Position numbers and translations under genes: made by a program. A stretch of DNA of 50,487 nucleotides from Pseudoalteromonas rubra (GTDB taxonomy: Bacteria; Pseudomonadota; Gammaproteobacteria; Enterobacterales; Alteromonadaceae), in assembly GCF_005887095.1 (NCBI RefSeq), contig NZ_PNCI01000052.1, positions 1-50,487 of the forward strand, given 5' to 3'. This document shows positions 34,150 to 44,600 of this stretch, in pieces (position 1 is the first letter of the stretch; each line of letters begins with the position of its first letter). The notes under the pieces were generated by a model, which saw only the letters and a program-made list of their open reading frames with translations, was not told where the DNA came from and did no database searches.

Positions 34150-36372
34150 TTATTCACCTACTGAAATTGTCCGATAGATTTCGTGGTATTCGTAGTGGTT
34201 GTCGACAGCGACAAATGCAATCGTATACTCCCCCGCTTGCTCGAAAGTATGCGTCATTTTTTCTGTGCCCAGTGCAAACGGCACGTCACTACCAAATTGC
34301 CAATAGCGCGCAATGATCTCACCATCCGGGTCGTAGGAAGCCGACGAGTCAAAATCACATGTTAATCCATTGCACTGGTAATTAAACTGAGCCACGGGTG
34401 GACGTAGGCCATCGAGCTCCAGGTGCGCTGTTTTTATATCCCGATAACCATGGCTATCTTCAACCTGCAAAGTTAACAGGTAGTTCCCCGCAGAAAAATA
34501 CTCTATTTCAACCTGCTGACCGTGATAGATACCAAAAAAACGCTCGCCTTCAAACGTCCAACGATACGTCAGTCCTTCCCTGTCATCCTGACTCAATGCG
34601 CCATTAAAACCACAAATACCATAATCACACTGGGAGGTGAAATCAGCCACCGGCGCTGCATTGGCAGCATCCGCTGAATTGTCGATGGTAAGGAATTTGG
34701 CATATTTGGTGCCCCACTGACCAGAGCTATCCTGTGCACGTAGCGTGAGGGTATATTTCCCATTGCGCCAGCGGCTTGTATCAAGCATGTAATCAATGGT
34801 CTCGCGTGCAGTGTCGAAAAGGCCATCGGCAGCTGGCAAAAGAATTCGCCGCTTAAAGTGTCTGCCTTTCTTCTTAATAGTCAGCTCCACTTTTTTAATC
34901 GCTTGGCTTGGCGGTGCCTCACCGACCAAAGAAGGACCAAAATGGTCATCCGCTATAATCGCCTTGATCTGTACAGGCGCCCCCGCAGGTATGGCTTCAC
35001 GGCCTGCACCTTGTAACCTGAGATCGACAATTTGCGGCCCTCCCGGCAGTTTGTAAGGGCGATTCGCGACTTTTGCTGCATATATCAGTGCATCCAGATT
35101 ATTCGGGAATATTTCTCCTTCAAAGTTGGTGCAACTTTCAAAGAAGGTGTTACCCAGCTCAAAAGTAAAGGCCGCCACACCAAGTTGGCCATAGGCATAA
35201 CCATCTGCAGACCCGCCTGTTTTAAAGCGCTCTTTGGTCTGAAATGCCAGATAATTATTGTAGGCTGCCAGTCTGTGCCCCATCATGGACAGTTGCGGGT
35301 CATTTGGGCTTGGAGTGAGTTCACTCGACCACGGCCACATGACATAACGACTGAAGCTATGTAAATCGAGAAACACGCCCTGAGTATTCAAAGGCGCGGG
35401 GTCGGTGAGCTGATCGCCCCGTCTGTCACGGAACAGGGAGTGAAGATATGCCTGAATTGCTTGTGTTTCCGGCTCAGAAGCGGCACTGGGGCCATGAAAA
35501 GTCGCCGCACATTGATCATCCGTTGACCCACCAATAGGCGATGCCCAGGCAAAATCGAAATTACGATTAAGATCGACTCCACGCATACTCTCATCAATGG
35601 CGCAATAAGCAGAATTGGTATTTTTTCGCCAAGACACTCCTTGTTCAGCCTGAATCCGACCGTCCGGGTTCGCTATTAACAGAATATGGATCTCTCGCTG
35701 GTTCAGTATCCAATTCACATCGGCATTCGTTTCGCGGTTCTCAAGCAAATACTTAGCAAACTTGATTGTTGTTGCACCCGGAGTATATTCCCTGGCATGC
35801 AGGGCGCCCTGCATATATAAAGCAGGGCGTTTACGCCACTTATTTTTCTTTTTGTTTTTTAAAATCAACACAGTCAGGTCATGCCCACCCAGCCCCTGGC
35901 TTTTTTCCCAGGATGGACCTATCTGTTTTAGCTCAACAAAATCGGGGGAAGTGTCTGCAAGTTGCTGAGCCATTTGATGGGTTTCTGCCAGCGTGGGATA
36001 GCAAGGAAAGTTAGGAATGCCGGATTCCTGCTCTATACTGACAGAACGCGTATGTGTGTTGGGCGAAACATGGCTCTGAGTTGCCCTATCTGGACGGGAA
36101 AAAATCAACGCCCCCGCATTACGTAACGTATCAAATTCAGTCTGACTTAACGTCAGCAGCAAATACCGCTCCCGAACCTCAATCATGGCATCGTGATATT
36201 GGGCAAGATAGTCTGCTTTTTGCTCATCGCTGGTAAACGCCAGCTGATAAATAGAGTGTGATTGGTTTGATGGCAAATATGCAGATGAATGATCGGCTTC
36301 AGCTCCCTTGTGAGCGGCGGTCATTGTACTGACCGTACTCAACAGGAGCAGACCTGATAGGCTTTTTTTCAT
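34150..36372 (-). CDS. Secreted M14 zinc carboxypeptidase with PKD domains
   Basis: Extracellular or periplasmic metallocarboxypeptidase. Seen: 740 residues; a signal peptide (MKKSLSGLLLLSTVSTMTAA); a propeptide-like segment to about 110; the M14 catalytic domain at about 120-440 with zinc ligands His192 and Glu195 (GALHAREYTPG) and His338 (DLHSFS), substrate Arg270 (VDLNRNFDF) and catalytic Glu405 (TFELGNTF). A beta-sandwich follows, then two PKD-like repeats near the C-terminus (PVADFTSQCDYGICGFNGA and PVAQFNYQCNGLTCDFDSSA, each with a Cys pair). All catalytic positions are kept. AAGGA six bases before the ATG supports the start. It is convergent with the M20 gene; together they suggest extracellular peptide scavenging. 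Confidence 0.93.
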   Translation of the reverse strand: MKKSLSGLLLLSTVSTMTAAHKGAEADHSSAYLPSNQSHSIYQLAFTSDEQKADYLAQYHDAMIEVRERYLLLTLSQTEFDTLRNAGALIFSRPDRATQSHVSPNTHTRSVSIEQESGIPNFPCYPTLAETHQMAQQLADTSPDFVELKQIGPSWEKSQGLGGHDLTVLILKNKKKNKWRKRPALYMQGALHAREYTPGATTIKFAKYLLENRETNADVNWILNQREIHILLIANPDGRIQAEQGVSWRKNTNSAYCAIDESMRGVDLNRNFDFAWASPIGGSTDDQCAATFHGPSAASEPETQAIQAYLHSLFRDRRGDQLTDPAPLNTQGVFLDLHSFSRYVMWPWSSELTPSPNDPQLSMMGHRLAAYNNYLAFQTKERFKTGGSADGYAYGQLGVAAFTFELGNTFFESCTNFEGEIFPNNLDALIYAAKVANRPYKLPGGPQIVDLRLQGAGREAIPAGAPVQIKAIIADDHFGPSLVGEAPPSQAIKKVELTIKKKGRHFKRRILLPAADGLFDTARETIDYMLDTSRWRNGKYTLTLRAQDSSGQWGTKYAKFLTIDNSADAANAAPVADFTSQCDYGICGFNGALSQDDREGLTYRWTFEGERFFGIYHGQQVEIEYFSAGNYLLTLQVEDSHGYRDIKTAHLELDGLRPPVAQFNYQCNGLTCDFDSSASYDPDGEIIARYWQFGSDVPFALGTEKMTHTFEQAGEYTIAFVAVDNHYEYHEIYRTISVGE

Positions 36373-36674
36373 AGTGTTTCCTTCTCATTGTTGAAAATTG
36401 TTCCAGTTCTTCAGCTCTATTCTGTCTCTCGATGTTATTCAGTTTCAAAAATAGAGACTGTGAATTAAACATAATCACATCAACCTATGAAAAAGGTCAT
36501 TATTTACGCTTTTATTACTACTCCATTTGACAACCAGAGCAACATTGGCTCGCCTCTTCCCCTGGATAAGTCTTAATTTAAAAGAAAATAATAAGCGCCT
36601 GACAGGTAGTTTGAGCAGGGCTGCTTTAGCTTAGGCTATACGTCAAGCAGACTCAATGTCGCCGATAATTGGCG
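36373..36674. other. Intergenic region upstream of M14 gene
   Basis: This 302-bp AT-rich spacer holds the promoter region of the M14 gene and the 3' trailer of the sensor kinase gene, both on the minus strand. No strong terminator, repeat, RNA gene or ORF was seen. A tiny CGCC/GGCG inverted repeat lies next to the kinase stop but has no T-tract. Confidence 0.4.
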
Positions 36675-38687
36675 TTATTGCTGGGTTTTAGGAAATCGTA
36701 TTACGAACCTCGCACCTTGTTCTTTGTGCTCATAATGTATGTTGCCCTTTAAAACTTGCGCAACAGAGTTATAGGCAATATTCAAGCCTAAACCCAGTTT
36801 TCCTTGTCCAAGCTGACTCGTATAAAAAGGGTCAAACATTTGTTGCTGGTCAACTTCACTGATCCCCACACCATTGTCTTCGTACACCACCATCACGTTT
36901 TCACCCTCATCCTTTACTTCGATCGTGATCTTTCCGAAGGGCTGATCCATAAACCCATGAGCACAGGAATTATTTACCAATTGAGAGATAACTTTGAGCA
37001 AAGCTTCAGGATAAGACACAGCCTGACAAGGCGATCCGTAAACATCCAGCGTGATGCTCTGATCAAGACTTTGCCCTATCAAAGTTCCCCGTTGCTTAAG
37101 ATAATCAAGTACGTCAAAATTTACTGCATCACCGGTATCCAAAGACGCTGCAACCATTTTAAACCGAGAGATGAGTTCGGCTGCCCGGCTGGCGTTTTTT
37201 GCTGTCATCGAAAGCATCTCTGACGCATCGTCCAGAAACCCCTTTAACTGTTTGGCACTGAGCTTTTGATCATTGAGCAATGTACTGATGTCTTTGAGTT
37301 TATCTTCCAGACAGGACGCCGAGGTAACCACCAAACCAAGTGGCGTGTTTAATTGGTGGGCCATGCCAGAAACCAGCGTAGTCATTGCTGACATCTTCTC
37401 GGACTCCAAAAGCTGCTTTTGCGTGGCTTTAAGGTTGCCCAACGTTTCTGTTAACGCCTGATTCTTTGTTCTGATCCTGCGCATAAAATACAAACTCAGG
37501 CAGACTATGATACATGCCGAAATCAGCACTAAGATAAGCTGGTCTCTTGCTGCCTGAGTATGAAGCTGGTAGAGAGTGTTTTCTTGCGTTAACTTAGCAA
37601 TATCCCGCTCTTTCATCGCCAGATTCATTTGAGCGGCATAAAATGCCACGCCTGTTTCGGCCTGACGTTGTAAAAAGTCGAATTTACTTTGCATGTATAA
37701 ATCAGATGCGCTCAGGGCATTTTTCCAGTCCTGTAACTGGTTATAGTAATCAACCAATAATTGATAGGCTTCCACTTTTTCCTGAAACCGCTCGTGTTGG
37801 CTGCTTAATGAAATCACTTCGTGGATCAAAGGCTCGATCTCGCGATGGCCTTGCTGAAGCTTGAGTCTGATCAACTCTATCTGAGGAGCTATGCTGTCCG
37901 CTACAGCGTTGCTCTGCTTACGCAGCGCCACTGCGGATACCAAATGCTGCTCTGCCAACTCAATATTGCCCAATGCCAGGTAAGTTCTGCCTAAATTGTG
38001 GTGTGACCAGGAGCTATGATACGTAAGCTCATTCTCCTCCCTTAAGCTCAGGCTGTTCATATGGAATACTAAGGCTTTTTGGTAGTCCTTGAGACCAAAA
38101 TAAGCCTCACCAAGGTTATTTAACCCAACCCCCATCTGCTGAGGTAATTCTCTCTCCCTGGCATCCTCGTAAAACCGTTCGAAATATACCTTCGCATCCT
38201 CATATCGACCGAGTTTTAAATAGACATTACCTATGTTGTTTTCGGTTTGGCGCAGATATAGCTCAGTGTCCATCAAGCCAGCCAATCGGTAGCTTTCGAG
38301 ATAATTCTCCAATGCTCTTTCGTACATACTCATACGTGTTAATGCACCGGCTGTAAGACTGTAGTAACTAAATAATATCGTCGGATCTGAGATTTCTTTA
38401 CTCATCCTTTTGCAAACTGACAGAGTCACAATAGCCTCTTCAATATCATCCGTCTGGATCTGAAACCAGGCTTTGCCATAAAGAAGTCGGATTTTCTGTC
38501 TTATCGATAATTTCTCGCCATGCTCGGTAAGTATGTCATCCGTCACACTGATTGCCTTTAGCGGTGACTGAGCAGATGTGGTGCGGATTTGTGCCCTCAA
38601 TTTTTCAAACTCTGCTTCAGTATATGGCGTTGCCAGCACGATGCCGGATACCAATACCCACACCCACATTGCACGACGTAAATACAT
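36675..38687 (-). CDS. TPR-containing sensor histidine kinase
   Basis: Seen: 670 residues; a signal peptide or N-terminal anchor (WVWVLVSGIVLATP); a periplasmic array of tetratricopeptide repeats at about 30-330 (for example NNIGNVYLKLGRYEDAKVYF, NNLGEAYFGLKDYQKALVFH, HNLGRTYLALGNIELAEQHL); a membrane segment at about 380-400; a coiled coil; a HisKA-like helix with His444 in GMAHQLNTPLG; and an HATPase_c domain with NNSCAHG, DNGVGI and GLGLNIA. There is no receiver domain and no regulator gene beside it, so it is an orphan kinase whose partner lies elsewhere. GAGG four bases before the ATG supports the start. It is divergent from a small lipoprotein gene that could be its target or partner (inference). 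Confidence 0.92.
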   Translation of the reverse strand: MYLRRAMWVWVLVSGIVLATPYTEAEFEKLRAQIRTTSAQSPLKAISVTDDILTEHGEKLSIRQKIRLLYGKAWFQIQTDDIEEAIVTLSVCKRMSKEISDPTILFSYYSLTAGALTRMSMYERALENYLESYRLAGLMDTELYLRQTENNIGNVYLKLGRYEDAKVYFERFYEDARERELPQQMGVGLNNLGEAYFGLKDYQKALVFHMNSLSLREENELTYHSSWSHHNLGRTYLALGNIELAEQHLVSAVALRKQSNAVADSIAPQIELIRLKLQQGHREIEPLIHEVISLSSQHERFQEKVEAYQLLVDYYNQLQDWKNALSASDLYMQSKFDFLQRQAETGVAFYAAQMNLAMKERDIAKLTQENTLYQLHTQAARDQLILVLISACIIVCLSLYFMRRIRTKNQALTETLGNLKATQKQLLESEKMSAMTTLVSGMAHQLNTPLGLVVTSASCLEDKLKDISTLLNDQKLSAKQLKGFLDDASEMLSMTAKNASRAAELISRFKMVAASLDTGDAVNFDVLDYLKQRGTLIGQSLDQSITLDVYGSPCQAVSYPEALLKVISQLVNNSCAHGFMDQPFGKITIEVKDEGENVMVVYEDNGVGISEVDQQQMFDPFYTSQLGQGKLGLGLNIAYNSVAQVLKGNIHYEHKEQGARFVIRFPKTQQ

Positions 38688-38793
38688 AAAGCCTCAGCCC
38701 TCAAAACCCGTTTTACATTCAAAGCATAGCAGCAAAACTTACCAAAGCACTGGGAATAGCTCGTCAAGAACCACCCGCCCTACCAGAAATTGA

Positions 38794-38825
38794 TTGTTTT
38801 AAAAGCCGGGTTGTTTGTTTTAAAA
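38794..38825 (+). repeat. Direct repeat of TTGTTTTAAAA in divergent intergenic region
   Basis: Two exact copies of the 11-mer TTGTTTTAAAA start 21 bases apart (38794-38804 and 38815-38825), about two helical turns. They lie in the 216-bp region between the divergent TPR kinase and lipoprotein genes, upstream of both starts. This could be a regulator site or part of an AT-rich promoter. Confidence 0.4.
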
Positions 38826-38903
38826 TGTAAAACCCCGTTTTTTCCGGGCTGATTCGTGATTAGAATGGGGACTATCAATGACACAAACCTGTAAGGGACA
38901 ACA

Positions 38904-39665
38904 ATGAATACTGTAAGACTCTCCGTGCTGGCGTTGGCTTGCTCAGCATTGCTGGCATGCTCCACCGAGACCACTGACTCTGAAAATGTAAAAACGGAGG
39001 CCATCTGGTCTAAAATCTACGTGACAACACAAGGGGAAACGTCCCGTGTCATTGCTGAATTAAACATTGATGGCCCAAATGGCAACAATATTAGGCTCAC
39101 GTCAAATGACAAGTTGGTCGCAAAAGCCGCAAATACAAGTCAGGTTATGGTTGAAGATGAAGAGCTATTCGACGTAGATTATCGCGCTATTTTTGATGTT
39201 ACGACAGGTGGTACAAAATTCACGGTCGACTTTACCAGAGCGTCGGAAAACCAAACCCTGACATCAAGCATGCAATTGCCGCAGCCGTTTAATATTATCA
39301 CGCCGCAAAAAAATCAATCATTCTCGGTCACTGACACAGTGACGCTTTCATGGACACCGGGTACAGAAGACGATACCGAACTTGAAAGTAAGTTATCTAT
39401 TGAATGTAAGAGAAATGATGGCGACCCCGTCTTTATTTACGTCAGTAATGACCAACTTGCAGATGACGGTAGCCTCTCCATTGACCTGGATGCCATAGAA
39501 GAACTGAAAAATACCTCGATCAATACCCGCCAGGAATGCAGTGCTGATTTTTATCTTGCCCGCACTCGCAGAGGCAGTGTCGATCCCAACTATGCCAGTG
39601 GCAGTTCAGCAAAAGCGGTTCAGGAGCGCTACTCTGATAAGTTTGAGATCCGCTTAAGGAATTAA
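38904..39665 (+). CDS. Small lipoprotein, function unknown
   Basis: Seen: 253 residues; a clear lipoprotein signal (MNTVRLSVLALACSALLAC, lipobox LLAC at residues 16-19); then a mature part rich in beta-strand patterns. A mid-region, PQPFNIITPQKNQSFSVTDTVTLSWTPG, reads as the start of an Ig/fibronectin-like domain. Two Cys residues in the second half (IECKRND, RQECSAD) may form a disulphide. Nothing enzymatic was recognised. The start has AAGGGA upstream. It is divergent from the TPR kinase across 216 bp and followed by 171 bp without a gene. Confidence 0.8.
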   Translation: MNTVRLSVLALACSALLACSTETTDSENVKTEAIWSKIYVTTQGETSRVIAELNIDGPNGNNIRLTSNDKLVAKAANTSQVMVEDEELFDVDYRAIFDVTTGGTKFTVDFTRASENQTLTSSMQLPQPFNIITPQKNQSFSVTDTVTLSWTPGTEDDTELESKLSIECKRNDGDPVFIYVSNDQLADDGSLSIDLDAIEELKNTSINTRQECSADFYLARTRRGSVDPNYASGSSAKAVQERYSDKFEIRLRN

Positions 39666-39836
39666 TACGCAACTGACGTTATTCATGAGCTCGAACACCG
39701 AGCATCAGAACGTATATCAGCCGTAACAACCAAGTAGGCTTAGCTCAGATTTCATCTAAGTGGTCTGAGGTGCTGAACTGGATTTTTATTCGCAAACACG
39801 GCAAACTGCTGGTTTTAAGATGATTGCAGTGTGCCT

Positions 39837-40580
39837 ATGCGTTTTGCGTTCTTGTTCGTCCTTTTGTATCTCCTTGTGCCATTTTGTGGTCACACTGCCA
39901 GCATCAGATTCGTTGCAGAAGACTTGCCTCCCTATCACTTTCTCGATGTCAACGACAAGCCTACAGGGGCTCTGGTAGAGATAGCGCAACAGCTGCTGAG
40001 CGAAACAGGATTAGACGGCAGCATAGAAATCATGCCTATGGCACGGGCGCTCCATGAAATGAGAGAACACAATAATACGCTCATGCTCTCCTGGCTCAAA
40101 ACTCCGGAACGCGCCACGCAGTACCGCTTTTTGGGTGTTATGTGTCACGCACAGGCCTATTTGATCGGTCTGAAAGAAAGAAGGTTTTCACTACACGACC
40201 TAAACAGTGCCCGACAGCATAGGGTAAGTACCATTCGCGGCTACTACAGTGAAAGATTCTTGCGCGCCGCGGGATATTCAGAAGAGCATGAGTTAGTCTT
40301 GGTCTCTCATTATCAGACACTCTGGCAAATGCTGTTTAAGGGCCGCACCGACTTGGTGTTAACGAATGCACAAACCATCAGCAAGGAACTCAGCGCACTG
40401 GGATTGCCAGTAGAGAAGGTAGAACGCAAATTAGCTGTACCAGCCTTTCCTTCAGAACTACACCTGGCAACCCGGCTGGATTTTGATCAAACACAAGCCG
40501 AGCTATTGAAGTCAGCTCTCGCTAAGCTCAAAGACTCGGGAAAATATCAACAGATCCTGACGCACTGGCAACTTAACTAG
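39837..40580 (+). CDS. Periplasmic solute-binding protein, family 3
   Basis: Seen: 247 residues; a signal peptide (MRFAFLFVLLYLLVPFCGHTA); then an SBP family 3 fold: IRFVAEDLPPYHFLDVNDKPTG, MPMARALHEM, LSWLKTPERATQYRFLGV, HRVSTIRGYYSERFL, GRTDLVLTNAQ. It is a paralogue of the two proteins at 19-20.8 kb and also lacks transporter neighbours. The ATG at 39837 is preferred over the in-frame GTG at 39831 because the signal peptide starts there; no strong ribosome site is visible. Its last 8 bases overlap the 3' end of the convergent methyltransferase gene. Confidence 0.87.
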   Translation: MRFAFLFVLLYLLVPFCGHTASIRFVAEDLPPYHFLDVNDKPTGALVEIAQQLLSETGLDGSIEIMPMARALHEMREHNNTLMLSWLKTPERATQYRFLGVMCHAQAYLIGLKERRFSLHDLNSARQHRVSTIRGYYSERFLRAAGYSEEHELVLVSHYQTLWQMLFKGRTDLVLTNAQTISKELSALGLPVEKVERKLAVPAFPSELHLATRLDFDQTQAELLKSALAKLKDSGKYQQILTHWQLN

Positions 40581-41514
40581 CGCCGTGGGTATTGAAAACC
40601 AAGCATTTTAGACTGCTGTCGTCGTCAATATCCGGAAACTCAGGCGGGTTTGGCAACCGGGATTCAAATTGCATTTGCGGCGCTTCTCTTGCCATTTCAT
40701 CTATCAGAAACTGAGCACTCACTTCCGGAGAGTTGACACAGGCAAGTACAACGCCCTGTTCAGTCAACAGTTCTCCCAAACGCCTCAGAATACGTTGATA
40801 ATCCTTGGTCAGTGCAAAACTTCCCTTCTGAAAGCTGGGAGGGTCAATCACTATCATGTCGTAGGGCCCTAGCTTTTTAACTTTACCCCAGGACTTAAAC
40901 AGCTCATGGCCCAAAAAAGACACCTTGCTTAAGTCGTGGTCATTGAGCTGATGATTTACTTTACCCTGCTTTAACGCGGCTTTTGACATGTCGAGATTCA
41001 CAACGTGCTCAGCGCCCCCAGCGATGGCTGCAACGGAAAAGCCACAGGTATAAGAAAACAAATTGAGTATACGTTTACCGGCTGCATGCTTATGCACCCA
41101 CTGGCGGCCCAGGCGCATATCCAGAAACAAGCCCATATTTTGCTTAGCACCCAAAGAAAGACCAAATTTCAGGCCACTCTCGTTTACAACAGGCCGTGCT
41201 TGCAACTCACCATAGATGATATCAACAGGTGAACCGCTGGCATAACGGTGTTGCAACAATATCGCTTGTGTTTTCTCGCTCCACTCGGGGTTATTCATCA
41301 AATCACACAGGCCGGCTTTAAGCGCCTCCACCCATTGGGGATCATGCTCTTTAAACAAGGAAACCTGAAGCTGTCCCTGCAGCCAGTCGACGGTAAGATG
41401 TTCAAGTCCCGGATAACATCGACCCCGGCCATGGAACAGGCGTTGAATTTCACTGGGTAATCTGGGTAGTTCAGAAAGGTGGTTTAATAGAGTTGATAGT
41501 GGCGTAGCAGTCAT
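40573..41514 (-). CDS. Class I SAM-dependent methyltransferase (COG1092 type)
   Basis: Seen: 313 residues; a class I Rossmann methyltransferase with FLDMRLGRQWV before motif I (ILNLFSYTCGFSVAAIAGGA), the acidic NLDMSKAAL of motif II, and the catalytic-type motif IV DPPSFQKGSF. These features match the RlmI/RlmKL-C rRNA methyltransferase group. An N-terminal PUA domain, as in RlmI, is not obvious, so the target (rRNA, tRNA or other) is uncertain. The cytosolic location fits the lack of a signal peptide. The ribosome site is weak. The gene is tail-to-tail with the SBP gene, overlapping by 8 bp. Confidence 0.85.
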   Translation of the reverse strand: MTATPLSTLLNHLSELPRLPSEIQRLFHGRGRCYPGLEHLTVDWLQGQLQVSLFKEHDPQWVEALKAGLCDLMNNPEWSEKTQAILLQHRYASGSPVDIIYGELQARPVVNESGLKFGLSLGAKQNMGLFLDMRLGRQWVHKHAAGKRILNLFSYTCGFSVAAIAGGAEHVVNLDMSKAALKQGKVNHQLNDHDLSKVSFLGHELFKSWGKVKKLGPYDMIVIDPPSFQKGSFALTKDYQRILRRLGELLTEQGVVLACVNSPEVSAQFLIDEMAREAPQMQFESRLPNPPEFPDIDDDSSLKCLVFNTHGAS

Positions 41515-41578
41515 TTAATTTGGGCGCTTTTCAATATTGGCCTCTATTGTACTTAGGTTTTTCAGTCCGATGCAAATA

Positions 41579-41606
41579 ACCGGGGGAGCGTTTTTGCTCC
41601 CCCGGT
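41579..41606 (-). terminator. Terminator hairpin after giant surface-protein gene
   Basis: A perfect 11-bp stem ACCGGGGGAGC/GCTCCCCCGGT (41579-41589 with 41596-41606) has a 6-base loop. It begins 16 bases past the stop of the minus-strand giant gene; on that strand the downstream bases are TATTTGC. The exceptional GC stem supports termination despite the short T-tract. Confidence 0.75.
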
Positions 41607-41622
41607 AACTGTAGAAAAGAAA

Positions 41623-44600
41623 TCAGAATCTCAGGCTAAGCCCGGCTGAAATCTCGCTAATCGCATTTTCACTTAAATTGTAGTAGCTGTAGCTGAGGTT
41701 AATTGCCGTGTTTTCAAAGACATCATAGCCTAATGTAACTCCCCCATAAGCACTGGTCCCTTCTTTTTCGTACTGACGCAAATGCTTGCCGTCGCGAGTA
41801 CTGTCTATCTGATATTTCCAGTCAAATGCTCCTAAAAACAGCTCTGCGCTAAAGCTATCACGGCGCCATAACTCGTAGCCGGTTTGCAGTGCAAAGCCTT
41901 CAGGAAGTACCGGCGTAGCCCGCGCAACAAGCTCATGAAGTGTTTCAGGTGTCAGCGACTGACCACTCAGAGACAAGCGTCCCTGACCGAGGTCAATAAA
42001 GCGTAAGCCAACCTGCCATTTTGGCATGAGCTCATAAAAAGCCCCTGCTGACCAAGACTCACTGCTGTCATCCACTGCCCCCACAGTTAAGCCACCTACA
42101 GATGACGGCACCTGATAATCAGCCTCCGCCTGGCCCACGGTTGCCTGCACCCGCCATTGCTCCGCCAATACTGGGTTAGCCAGTAAACAGCTGGTAGTTA
42201 ATAGCGTATATGCTGGTAGTTTGCTGTTGCGACGGCGCAAAATTAATGCCGACATCATGATCACTAATAGTCCTCCTAAACCACCCGAAGATGAATTTTC
42301 CACACTCACAGTCTGATAAGCTGATACTGTTATTTTAACTATACCCTGGCTGGTCGCGCCTTTACTATCTCTGACCTGGTAGACAATCACATCCTCACCA
42401 GAGAAGCCAACTTTTGGCACATAGGTGAGGGTGCCATCGATGTTCACCGTTGCCTGACCATGTGTCGCGGCAGCGCTTACCAGGAAGAGTTCATCCCCTT
42501 CCGCGTCGGTGTCATTAGCAAGTACATCAAGCACCAGTGTCGTCTGGTCGTTTGTCGAGGCTACATCCAGTGTCGTCTTAGGCGCACTATTTACAGTTAA
42601 ATTGACAATTGCCTGACTGTTTGACGTTCCGCCCTGTCCATCTGAAATACTATATTCAATGGTCGCAACACCGACAAAAGTTGCAGGTGGTATATAAACC
42701 AGCTTATTGTCTTCAATACGTACGGTACCAAAGTCAACTGAAGCTCCGGTAATCATCAATGGATTACCATCGGCATCAGTGTCATTTTCCAGTACATCTA
42801 TAACTATCTGTTGCCCCGATGCAACGGTGACCTCATCAGCGACAGCCACAGGTAAGGCATTGTCTGTTCTGGGAACTGCAATACCACCTGGGTCAACGAC
42901 ACTGCGGTTAGCAATGCCATCGTCGTCGTTAGGACCACCATCAACGATTTGTAACTGCACACACCAGTCGCCTTCTGTAATGCCATCGGTCCATTCACTG
43001 CTACCTGGAGGCGGACAATACCCGGGTTCACCTTTGGCAGACAATATGGCGTTGCCATCGGCGACCACAAAATCAACCCAGCTGCCGTTTTTGAACTTAC
43101 GGTACACTGCATTGGCAGGAACTGGTCTGCGCTGCGGGATTACAATCGTATAAGTATCACCTGCCTGTGGTAGGCCAGTTGCAATAAAGTCAAACAGACC
43201 ACCGATGTTTATCGCATTGTCATCACCTGGCAGTTCACTTTCGAGCAACTGAACACCGCCCGTTGAGTTTTGCGCTACCGTTGCACCTTTGCGCAGGCAA
43301 ACGCCCGGTTCACCTTCAACCAGGAACTGAGCCGATTCAGCAGCTTGTTCCTGCATCACGTTACACTCAGTGATGGCATCCTGGAAGTCAGGTATACCAT
43401 CGTCATCCGAGTCGATGTAACCTTCCTCGTCATCTGGGATTAAATCGCCATCGGTATCTACCTGAGTCAGAGCCTGTAGTTCAGCAACCACCTCGAGGTA
43501 GATATCTCTTCTGGAAGAAAGACTAGGCTGGGCATCATCGGTTGCGGTCACCGTCAACTGGTATATACCCTCTGCTAGCTCAGACGTGCTAAATACAAAC
43601 GTATTTTCCTCTGCGCTCTGATCCGTCAATGAATTATCAACGGCATTCCAGGTTAAGGTCACGTTATCCTGCGGATTCGCATCTCTGGCTGTTGCCGTCA
43701 CCGTGACCAGCTCATCATTGATAGTCAGCAGTGAACGGGCTTCACCAGCCTGAGTCACTCTAACGGAGACTTTAGGTGCCACATTTTCTTCAACAATGGT
43801 CACCGTAGTGGATGATTTTGCCCCTCGGTTCAACGAATCGGCCAATGTGATGACGATATTCTCGTTACCCTCAATGACGCCATCGCCAAACACATTAAAG
43901 TTAATTGGAGCTGAGGTGCCAGATTCAATCACTACTTGACCAGCCACTAAATCATGGTCTGCAGCATCGGCAGTCCCGGAAACCGTATATGGAATGGTCA
44001 CCGGATAACTGGGCGCAGGGCCATTCAAGAATACATTGACCGTATGGCTTTGCTCTTCCGCGACTTCACTGTTTTTCTCCAGCGAAACAAGCGGATTAAC
44101 AAATACATTTTGCGTCGCGATTGACTGTAGCCCTTGACTATCTGTCGCCTGCCAGTATACGAAGTGCGTGCCCGGGGCAAACAAGGTAGAGCCATCCACC
44201 AAAGACACAGCTAATGTATTACCATTCCCGTCTACTGCGGTTGCCGTGCCCAGAGGTACCTTAGTAAATAACCCTGTTGCATTAGCAGTCACGTCATCAG
44301 GTACAGTAATAACAGGCAAAGCCGTCACCGGTGCTGAATTGATCCTGACCTGAGCCGTTGCCTTACTGCGCGCCTTCTGGCTGTCCTCTATCAGGTAGTC
44401 GATGACAATTAAGCCCTGGGTATCCGCCTGGGCGACGTAAGACAGCGTGCCATTAACAATAGACACAGTACCTACCGAATCTTTGGCGCCAACAAGCTTC
44501 AACACATCGCCTGCGTCAGCATCAGTGTCGTTTGCTAACACATCAAGAATGTAAGTATTGTTGGCCTGCGGTTCAAAAGTAAAACTGTCATTCACTGCCA

